DNA from: Desulfoluna sp.
Lineage (GTDB): Bacteria > Desulfobacterota > Desulfobacteria > Desulfobacterales > Desulfolunaceae
Assembly: GCF_030145185.1 (NCBI RefSeq)
Contig: NZ_JAQYWB010000034.1
Coordinates: 1-61,159 of the forward strand
DNA length: 61,159 bases
Reading direction: 5' to 3'
This document shows positions 55,314-61,159 of the stretch, piece after piece. Below the pieces are notes generated by a model that did not search any database, had not been told where the DNA came from, and saw only the letters and a program-made list of their open reading frames with translations. Each line of letters opens with the position of its first letter. Position 1 is the first letter of the stretch. A program made the position numbers and the translations under genes.

Positions 55314-56471
55314 TTAAATCATCTCCAGAAACGCCTCCACGCGGATTCGGATCTGTTCGGTATCTGACGGCGAGTAGCCGGTGTTGACGTGGAGGACGGG
55401 GATGCCGCATTGCCCTTCCAGGGTTTCGGCCAGGCGTGTGTGTTCCACGGTGTAGGGATGGCAGTTCTGGAGGGTGGCGTCGATGACTGCGTCCACGTGG
55501 AATTGGTCCACCAGGGAGACAAGAAATTCCAGGCGTTTTGTGTTGGGGCTCATGCAGGCGCAAGGGGTGCCGAGGTAGTGATCCGCCAGGGCGGTGATCA
55601 TGTCCCTTTCTTTCGTGACGGGGCGGAAGATACTTTTGAGGCCACCGCAGTGTTCCTGGGCCACCACCTGTCCGCCCAGCTCCTCCACGAGTCTCAACAC
55701 CTTGTCCGATCCGCTTCCCATGGGGCAGCCGGTGATGAGGACCCGGGGGCCGTTGGCTTTCCCGGTCTCGCCGGAGGCGACTTTCTCAATGGTCTGGAGG
55801 AGATCATCCAGCATGGCGTTGTAAGCGGGGAGGTCTACGGCCACGTTGCGTGACTCCATGACCGCAAGCATCTCTTTGCCGGACAGGGGCGGCACGGGGC
55901 GTGCCATGAGGTTTGAGAGGGCCATAAGTTTTTCATTGCGGGCGTTGATGAGGGTTGTCTCCCGGGTAAGGGCTTCATCGGTGATGGTGACCCCGGTCTG
56001 TTCTTCAATGAACGTTTTCAGCCGGGCCACTTCCGCGCGCCAGAAGGCTTTGGCAGAGGTGTTCTCCGCCGCATAGGGCAGCTGCATCACATGGACCGGT
56101 TTGAGTTTTGCCATGCGCTCGAACATCTTCTTTTTGCCGTCGCAGGTGGTCTCGCCGATGATGAGGTCGGCGGCCGTAAAGTAGGGGCAGGTTCCAGAGA
56201 GGGCAAACCCGTAGCTGGATTTGATTAAGGGGCAAAGGGCCGCCGGGAGTTCGGTTTCCGCTGTGGCAATGGGCTTTTCGCTCTTGCCGCAGAGGCTGAC
56301 GGGGATCATGCCGGCGGCCCGCACGAGCTCTTCCGGGGCAAAGACGCAGTAGATGCCCGCCACCTTGATGCCGTTTTCCGGGGCCTCGGCAAGATCGCCC
56401 TGGCAGAGTTCGGATAAAAGGGAAAAGGGCTTCAGGGCTGCCAGGATATCGGGGTGTGTGGTTCGTTTCAT
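55314..56471 (-). CDS. Double-cubane-cluster reductase paralogue 2 (canonical DCCP type)
   Basis: 385 residues. It matches the DCCP cysteine set closely: Cys42 (GIYCVFAPEEL), Cys61 (SLCGKSE), Cys80 (ALCPLIKSSYGFAL), Cys95 (GTCPYFTAADL), Cys110 (GETTCDGKKKMFE), Cys249 (ITGCPMGSGSDK), Cys275 (EHCGG) and CACMSPNTKRLEFL (304/306). The C-terminal VNTGYSPSDTEQIRIRVEAF motif is also typical. Characterised relatives reduce acetylene, azide and hydrazine at an [Fe8S9] cluster, with ATP hydrolysed by an HgdC-like activase; their natural substrate is unknown. Here the activase is at 59970 and an importer lies between. Confidence 0.9.
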   Translation of the reverse strand: MKRTTHPDILAALKPFSLLSELCQGDLAEAPENGIKVAGIYCVFAPEELVRAAGMIPVSLCGKSEKPIATAETELPAALCPLIKSSYGFALSGTCPYFTAADLIIGETTCDGKKKMFERMAKLKPVHVMQLPYAAENTSAKAFWRAEVARLKTFIEEQTGVTITDEALTRETTLINARNEKLMALSNLMARPVPPLSGKEMLAVMESRNVAVDLPAYNAMLDDLLQTIEKVASGETGKANGPRVLITGCPMGSGSDKVLRLVEELGGQVVAQEHCGGLKSIFRPVTKERDMITALADHYLGTPCACMSPNTKRLEFLVSLVDQFHVDAVIDATLQNCHPYTVEHTRLAETLEGQCGIPVLHVNTGYSPSDTEQIRIRVEAFLEMI

Positions 56472-56507
56472 AACTGCCTTCTATGGTTAAAGAACGGGAA
56501 AAACAGC

Positions 56508-56682
56508 CTCCGGCGGCAAGGTGGCGCCACCTTGAAAGCGGGTTTGCGAATGCGCATCGGGAAGCGTTTTTTGACGCTGTAATGCGTCCGCATTCGCGTG
56601 AAGGGTGTGGGGGGTACCTTGTACGTCGCACGTACATGAGCTACCGGTGTTTCAGTGTTCATTCATGCGTTACCATGCCCAT
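56508..56682 (+). repeat. Family A, full-length copy 3' of the permease gene
   Basis: It begins GCCTCCGGCGGCAAGGTGGC and continues through the GCGAATGCGCATC and CGCATTCGCGTGAAGGGTG pair to a CCGGTGTTTCAGTGTTCATT tail, ending at the permease stop. It separates the permease gene (ending 56683) from paralogue 2 (starting 56471). Confidence 0.7.
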
Positions 56683-57735
56683 TCACAACCTGGGATTCAG
56701 GAATGGCGAAGCCCCTGTGGCTGAAAATCTTCCGGTCACCGCAGGGTTGTCTGGTTTTATACGTTTGGAACGGCTGCCGGGGTTGATGAGCAGGGCGTGG
56801 ATGGAGACCGCCCCCATGATGACGACGCCGTAGACCATTCGGGTCCACAGGCCGGACAGACCGATGCTGATAATGCCCGCCTCGATCATGCCGATGATGA
56901 TGGATCCCACGAGGGTGCCGTAGAGGGTCCCTTTGCCCCCGAAGACCGAGGTGCCACCCACAAAGACGGCGGCAAAGACGAGGAGCATGTAGCCTTCCCC
57001 CTGGGTGGGCCACCAGCTGGCCATCTCCATGCAGACCATGGCGCCTGAAAGGCCTGTGACCATACCCATGAGCACAAAAACACCGGTTCGCACCCCTGCC
57101 ACAGGGATTCCCATCATGCGGGCGGCGTCTGCGTTGTCCCCGCAGAATCTGAGGTGATCTCCAAAGATGTGCCGGTTTAACATCAGCCAGAGGAGCACCA
57201 TGAGCAGGGCAAACCAGACCGCCTGGGCCGGGAGGACGCCAAACCAGCGGCCCACCATGACATGGTGAAAGGCGGTCTCGCGAATTTCAGCCATATTCAC
57301 GGCCAGGCCGTCAGCCAGGAGCACGGTGGCCCCGCGCCAGAAGAATTGGGTGCCGATGGTGGCGATGATGGCCGGGACGCCGAACCCTACCACCAGGAGG
57401 CTGTTGAGACCGCCGGCAAGGGCACCGGTGAGAATCGCCGCGCCCATCCCCAGGGCCGGGCTTCCGGTCATGATAAAGACCTTGGAGAAGGCAAACCCGC
57501 AGGCCGCCATCACGGCGGGAAAAGAGAGGTCCATCTCTCCGGTGATGATGACCAGGGTCATGGCCAGGGCGATCATCCCGGCAAAGGGAATGGTGGAGAG
57601 ATAGGCGATGTAGATCCTGGAATGGAGAAAGGTACGGGGCGCCAGGGCCATGAACCCCAGGATCAAGACAAGAAAGATGAGGGAAATGGCCCACTGAACC
57701 GCGTGAAATCGTATGTGTTCGGAAAGTTTGAGCAT
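56683..57735 (-). CDS. ABC transporter permease (ribose/RbsC class)
   Basis: 350 residues with eight to ten membrane spans. The class motif LGMGAAILTGALAGGLNSLL then VVGFGVPAIIATIGT and the late LVFAAVFVGGTSVFGGKGTL then YGTLVGSIIIGMIE are diagnostic of BPD_transp_2 permeases for sugars and related solutes. The ATG (57735) overlaps the flank of the ATPase stop (TGATATG), so translation is coupled. Confidence 0.92.
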   Translation of the reverse strand: MLKLSEHIRFHAVQWAISLIFLVLILGFMALAPRTFLHSRIYIAYLSTIPFAGMIALAMTLVIITGEMDLSFPAVMAACGFAFSKVFIMTGSPALGMGAAILTGALAGGLNSLLVVGFGVPAIIATIGTQFFWRGATVLLADGLAVNMAEIRETAFHHVMVGRWFGVLPAQAVWFALLMVLLWLMLNRHIFGDHLRFCGDNADAARMMGIPVAGVRTGVFVLMGMVTGLSGAMVCMEMASWWPTQGEGYMLLVFAAVFVGGTSVFGGKGTLYGTLVGSIIIGMIEAGIISIGLSGLWTRMVYGVVIMGAVSIHALLINPGSRSKRIKPDNPAVTGRFSATGASPFLNPRL

Positions 57736-57736
57736 A

Positions 57737-58480
57737 TCAGGACCATTTCATGAGGGTTGCGATGAGGGATTCGGGGGTCTCTTCGGCCTTATGGGCCTCA
57801 TGCACCACCCGGCCATGCTGGATAAAGAGGAAGCGGTCTGCAACCTGATAGACGTGGTGCAGGTTATGGGAGATGAATATTCCAGACTTTCCGTTTTGTT
57901 TGAGGGCTTTGGCAAACCCCAGCACCTTATCCACCTCTTTGACGGCAAGGGCCGTGGTGGGTTCGTCTAAGATAACGACTCGGGCGTTGAAATACATGGC
58001 CCGTCCGATGGCAAGCCCCTGGCGCTCGCCCCCGGAGAGCACCGACACCGGCGCACCCGCCGAGAGCCCGGCTCCCCGTAAACCCAGGGTTTCGGTTAAG
58101 ACCCGCATGGCCTCTTTTTTTTCATGGCGTTTTCGGATCAGCCCGAAGGCGTTGGTGCGGTGACGCCCCATGAAGAAGTTTCGCCAGATAGACTGGGATT
58201 CTCCCAGGGATTTGTCTTGAAAAACAGTCTCGATTCCCAGTTTTCGGGCAGACTTTACGGTGTGCCTGACCGGGTCAATGGCGTTTCCGCAGAAACGCAG
58301 GGCCCCGGTGTCAAAGGATTCCACCCCGGAGAGGATTTTGATCAGCGTCGATTTTCCGGCGCCGTTGTCTCCGATCAGGCCGAGAATCTCATTTTCATGC
58401 AAGGTTAGGTCAATTCCGTTTAACGCATCCACCTGGCCGTAAGACTTGGTGATGCCGGACAGTTCAATCAGGGGCGTCAT
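57737..58480 (-). CDS. ABC transporter ATP-binding protein, single domain (sugar class)
   Basis: 247 residues, one nucleotide-binding domain rather than the duplicated RbsA form: Walker A GDNGAGKST, Q-loop VFQDKSLGESQSIWRNFFMG, signature LSGGERQGLAIGRAM, Walker B VVILDEPTTALAV, H-loop FISHNLHHVYQVADR. Single-domain members pair as homodimers. It follows the binding-protein gene after 401 bases of repeats and precedes the permease. Confidence 0.93.
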   Translation of the reverse strand: MTPLIELSGITKSYGQVDALNGIDLTLHENEILGLIGDNGAGKSTLIKILSGVESFDTGALRFCGNAIDPVRHTVKSARKLGIETVFQDKSLGESQSIWRNFFMGRHRTNAFGLIRKRHEKKEAMRVLTETLGLRGAGLSAGAPVSVLSGGERQGLAIGRAMYFNARVVILDEPTTALAVKEVDKVLGFAKALKQNGKSGIFISHNLHHVYQVADRFLFIQHGRVVHEAHKAEETPESLIATLMKWS

Positions 58481-58514
58481 GGGTGATCTCTTAATAAATA
58501 AAAAGAAAAAAAAG

Positions 58515-58680
58515 CAGCCTCCGGCGGCAAGGTGGAGGCACCTTGAAACCTGGTGGCGAATGCATGGAGGCCGTTATTATGCCTTTACTTTCGGGGCATT
58601 CGCGCCAAGGGTGAAATCCGGCAACCGTTCTCTAAGGAGACGCCGATTTCATTATTCCGAAAAACGGGGTGTGGGGCTCT
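58515..58680 (+). repeat. Family A variant shared with 26275-26445
   Basis: Starts GCCTCCGGCGGCAAGGTGGA and shares with the 26275 copy the GGGCATTCGCGCCAAGGGTG core and the ATTCCGAAAAAC.GGGTG tail. It lies in the 401-base gap between the binding-protein gene and the ATPase gene. The rest of the gap (58681-58881) holds no gene. Confidence 0.7.
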
Positions 58681-58881
58681 CCGATCAACTTGCTGTTTAC
58701 CGGTATCACGCCCGCGGCCTGGAAATTTTTTACCAAGGGGGCTTCACCATCTATAGACCCCAGGTGGGCCTCCGCCTCGCTGGGGCTCACCGTGTCCTAA
58801 TGTATAGGAGCGCGGTGAGTTGTCAGTGACTTCGTGTATCACAATCGCATCGAACCTGGGGTACAGGGGATTTATCCCCTG

Positions 58882-59868
58882 TTATCTGAGGCCTTTTTTG
58901 GCGAGGGGGGCGATGAGCTTCAGGTTGTCGGCACCGATGAAGCCGCCGCCGGTGTCGATGTTGAGGCCGGAGAATCCGTATTTTTCAGTCAGGGCGATCT
59001 GAAGCACAGAAAAATAGCCCAGGAGGAAGGGCTGGGCGTCGCCGATGAGGTCCACGTAGCCGTTTTGGATGGCGGTGGCGGTTGCAGGCGACAGGGAGAA
59101 ACCGGCGACATCAATGTCTGAAGGCCTCACGGCGGCGGTCCTGAGAAAATTTTCCATCTGGGCGGTCAAGGCACCGTGGTCCACCACCATGAGCTTGCAG
59201 TCGGGGTGGGAGGCCAGGTAACCGGTGACCACCGGGGTGCCCAATGAGGGGTCTTTGTCGATCTCAGGGGAGATCTCGAGGTAGTCCACGACAACGCCGG
59301 CTCCTTCCAGGATTTCGAGGATCCCGAGGGCTCGTCGGCCGCGGGTGGGGAGGCGTTTAAGCCCCCAGACAAAGGCCCGGTCGCCCTTTTTAAGGCCGAA
59401 CCGCTGGAGGCACTCCGCGGCCATGCTTTTGCCCTGGGTGTAGTTGTCGGGGCCGATGAAACCGAAGCCCTCGGCCTGATATTTCCCTTGGGTTTTAGGA
59501 AGCGGGGTGTCCACGGTGGTCACGAGGATGCCGCTCTGACGCGCTTCGTTAATAAAGGGGGAAAAGGCCGCATCTCCGGGCAGGCCCATGATCACGATGC
59601 CGGTGGGTTTTTCGGCCAGGGCTTTTTTGAAGTTTTCGATCATCTTTTCCGGGCTCCAGTCGGAGTAGACAAAGGTGATCCTGGCACCGATATCACTGGC
59701 CGCGGCTTTGGCACCGTTATACACCACCGTGTTGTAGGTGCCGCCCACAGGGCCGCCGGTGTCGAACCAGATGTGCATGCCTTTTCCGGTTTCAGGCATG
59801 TTTGCCGCAGAGGCCATGGGCGAGGCGATGAAGAGGAACAGAACAAATGTCAGAAGTCGTTTCAGCAT
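58882..59868 (-). CDS. ABC transporter periplasmic binding protein (RbsB-like)
   Basis: 328 residues. The signal peptide ends ASA (about residue 21). The mature type I periplasmic binding fold (Peripla_BP_4 like) shows YNGAKAAASDIGARITFVYS, ALAEKPTGIVIMGLPGDAAF and LVTTVDTPLPKTQGKYQAEG, with TSS-type DLIGDAQPFLLGYFSVLQIA at the end. The protein is the first structural part of the importer for the reductase block. The ligand is probably a small hydrophilic molecule; sugars are the usual ligand of the class, but this is not shown here. Confidence 0.9.
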   Translation of the reverse strand: MLKRLLTFVLFLFIASPMASAANMPETGKGMHIWFDTGGPVGGTYNTVVYNGAKAAASDIGARITFVYSDWSPEKMIENFKKALAEKPTGIVIMGLPGDAAFSPFINEARQSGILVTTVDTPLPKTQGKYQAEGFGFIGPDNYTQGKSMAAECLQRFGLKKGDRAFVWGLKRLPTRGRRALGILEILEGAGVVVDYLEISPEIDKDPSLGTPVVTGYLASHPDCKLMVVDHGALTAQMENFLRTAAVRPSDIDVAGFSLSPATATAIQNGYVDLIGDAQPFLLGYFSVLQIALTEKYGFSGLNIDTGGGFIGADNLKLIAPLAKKGLR

Positions 59869-59883
59869 GTCGAGTGTCCTTGG

Positions 59884-59957
59884 TTTAAAACCTGTTTGTT
59901 AAACCCGTTTTTATAAAATCAGGCAAAAGTTTAGTCCCCGGCAGGGCCGCCGGAGGC
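59884..59957 (-). repeat. Family B, reverse copy 3' of the activase gene
   Basis: TTTAAAACCTGTTTGTTAAAC through to GGCAGGGCCGCCGGAGGC, ending 12 bases from the activase stop codon at 59970. It occupies most of the gap to the binding-protein gene. Confidence 0.75.
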
Positions 59958-59969
59958 TTTTTTGCTCTT

Positions 59970-60710
59970 TTAATTCGCCAGGAGTGCAGCGCCCAGGGCC
60001 ACCACGGTCTGGGGCGATTCCGGGATCACCACCTCGGTTTGGAGGGCTTCGGCCAGCAGGTCCTGGATGCAGGGGTTTTTGGCGACGCCGCCCACAAAGC
60101 ATAAGGGGCCGGTGAGGCCCACGCGGCGGATCATGGTGGCAGCGCGTTTGACCACGGAGTCGTGGAGTCCTCTGGCGATGTTGATGGGTTTTTCCCCCTT
60201 GGCCAGGAGTGAGGTGACCTCGGATTCGGCAAAGACGGTGCACATGCTGCTTACGGGGACCGTTTTTTCGGCGGCAAGGGCCGCATCGCCGAAGCACGAG
60301 AGATCAAATCCCAGGTTGTCGGACATGATCTCCAGAAATTTGCCGGTTCCGGCGGCACATCGGTCGTTCATCTCAAATTTCACCACCCGCCCGTTGGGCC
60401 CCACGCGGATGACTTTCACATCCTGTCCACCGATATCAAGGATGGTGGAGACCTCAGGGTAGAGATGAGCAGCACCGGCGGCACAGGCCTTGATCTCTGT
60501 GACGGTCTTTGCCTCCATTTGCTGCTCGAAGAGGTTCCTGCCGTAGCCGGTGGCCATCATAATATCCGGGGTCATGCCGTTAAGGATCTCTCTGGCCCGA
60601 GTCATGGGCTGGAACCCTGTACTGGTGGTGTCGGAGTGGGTGATTTCTCCGTTTTTCATCACCACCAGCTTGATGGTTCTTGAGCCGATATCTATACCTG
60701 CCGAAATCAT
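59970..60710 (-). CDS. Acyl-CoA dehydratase activase / DCCP activase (HgdC-like)
   Basis: 246 residues of the ASKHA ATPase family (BcrAD/BadFG/HgdC). The phosphate-loop regions are GIDIGSRTIKLVVM, ILDIGGQDVKVI and GLTGPLCFVGGVAKNP. The [4Fe-4S]-bridging cysteines of the homodimer are Cys118 (NDRCAAGTGKFLE) and Cys157 (VSSMCTVFAESEV), 39 residues apart as in HgdC. It is the ATP-driven electron donor to the double-cubane reductases. It is the first gene of the minus-strand block, with the importer between it and its probable partners. Confidence 0.95.
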   Translation of the reverse strand: MISAGIDIGSRTIKLVVMKNGEITHSDTTSTGFQPMTRAREILNGMTPDIMMATGYGRNLFEQQMEAKTVTEIKACAAGAAHLYPEVSTILDIGGQDVKVIRVGPNGRVVKFEMNDRCAAGTGKFLEIMSDNLGFDLSCFGDAALAAEKTVPVSSMCTVFAESEVTSLLAKGEKPINIARGLHDSVVKRAATMIRRVGLTGPLCFVGGVAKNPCIQDLLAEALQTEVVIPESPQTVVALGAALLAN

Positions 60711-61015
60711 GGAATAATATCCTGTGAGGTTTAAGGTGATCCGAAAACGATTTAATTTGCGGGTATTCCAACATAACGCGTTGCAAACGGGGGGATGGAT
60801 TGTGACCCGCTGTGGCTTCGTTCTTTTATGTGGAGCGGGCCTCAGGCGTCAAAGAGATAATATTGATAGGGAGAGGGGGATACTATTCGAATGGTCTATG
60901 GCCGGGCGGGTTAAGGAAGGCGTACAGGGGCCCAGGGGATGGAGGAGGGCTTTTCAGGCTGAGTCGATTAACGGATAGGGGGCAGGAGAAGCACATCATC
61001 TCTTTGCAGCTCTAA
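60711..61015. other. Leader region of the reductase/importer block, no gene
   Basis: The minus strand would carry the promoter of the activase gene; no clear -24/-12 or sigma-70 pair was found. No credible coding sequence. Confidence 0.4.
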
Positions 61016-61159
61016 CCCGGATATTTCACGAGTTGGGTGCGCTCATATGCAAGGCATCAGAGCTGAAGATGTAGTGGTTTACCTCAAAGCTCTGATAACG
61101 CGGCAGATGAGTGCACCCGGCGCGCCCGAAGGGTGAGAAAATCAGACAGAATACCGTGG
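61016..61159 (+). mobile_element. M element copy 5 (long form, cut by the window edge)
   Basis: Starts CCCGGATATTTCACGAG after CTAA and continues through the hairpin (GCATCAGAGCT with AGCTCTGATAACGC) to GGGTGAGAAAA. The right end is outside the window. Confidence 0.75.

Noticed and set aside
53337-56471. Classical 2-hydroxyacyl-CoA dehydratase or benzoyl-CoA reductase subunits
   Set aside because: The cysteine pattern, lengths and CPYF/CDGKKK motifs fit double-cubane-cluster proteins better, and no CoA-transferase or acyl-CoA gene is nearby.
60724-61015. Two plus-strand frames near the right end
   Set aside because: Both lack ribosome-binding sites and overlap the leader of the activase gene.

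Overview
The window looks like chromosomal DNA of an anaerobic, moderately GC-rich Gram-negative bacterium, most likely a sulfate-reducing member of the Desulfobacterota (Desulfobacteria/Desulfoluna-like). This is an inference from gene content: ATP-dependent double-cubane reductases with an HgdC-type activase, corrinoid/UroD-type methyltransferases with a RACo-like activator, a selenium-metabolism-linked ygeX/ygeY pair, sigma-54 regulation and GC-rich intergenic repeats. No rRNA, tRNA, CRISPR array or complete insertion sequence was recognised.

Layout. 1-540: C-terminal part of a LacI-type regulator. 1225-5621 (minus): five-gene operon of an iron/phosphonate/polyamine-class ABC importer plus a LOG-like (SLOG) protein, behind a good sigma-70 promoter. 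6233-12041 (minus): catabolic cluster with diaminopropionate ammonia-lyase, YgeY-type hydrolase, Na+/solute symporter and N-acyl-D-amino-acid deacylase. A divergent sigma-54 activator (12508-14253) faces it across an intergenic region holding a -24/-12 promoter and repeated ATTATC-N5-GATAAT operators. 14454-15526: M15 peptidase and YwbE. 15953-26272 (plus): a candidate methyl-group uptake and transfer island with an NMT1/SsuA-type ABC importer, a corrinoid protein, three UroD-fold methyltransferases and a 2Fe-2S corrinoid activator. 26887-32837: YibE/F protein, DAP-decarboxylase-like enzyme, PAS-GGDEF protein, transposase-like fragment, TudS-like desulfidase, truncated DUF6880 protein. 33022-39366 (minus): a 2114-residue secreted protein carrying both a papain-like and a gingipain-like protease domain. 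39754-41086: AIR-synthase-like and thiamine-binding proteins. 42153-52721: katG, membrane proteins, cytidylate-kinase-like protein, XRE/DUF2975 pair, LysR regulator, fumC, small multidrug exporter. 53337-60710 (minus): an HgdC-type activase, a ribose-class ABC importer and two paralogous double-cubane-cluster reductases.

The strongest candidate for an undescribed system is the last block. An importer for a small solute is encoded in line with an ATP-driven low-potential reductase and its activator, so the substrate is probably imported and then reduced at the Fe8S9 cluster. The second candidate is the 15953-26272 island. It has importer, corrinoid carrier, UroD-fold methyltransferases and re-activator, but no MttB-, MtgB- or MtaB-type enzyme, so its methyl donor cannot be read from homology.

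The intergenic space is crowded with repeats, named here as follows. Family A is a GC-rich palindromic element beginning GCCTCCGGCGGC. Family B has the same head followed by an AT-rich tail. Both usually lie just 3' of stop codons. Family C is built of TCCCAGGCGGAGCCTGGGA-type palindromes. Family D is about 135 bp with 23-24 bp terminal inverted repeats. Family M is a MITE-like element flanked by TA, with three long and two short inverted copies, one of them inserted inside a family-A element.
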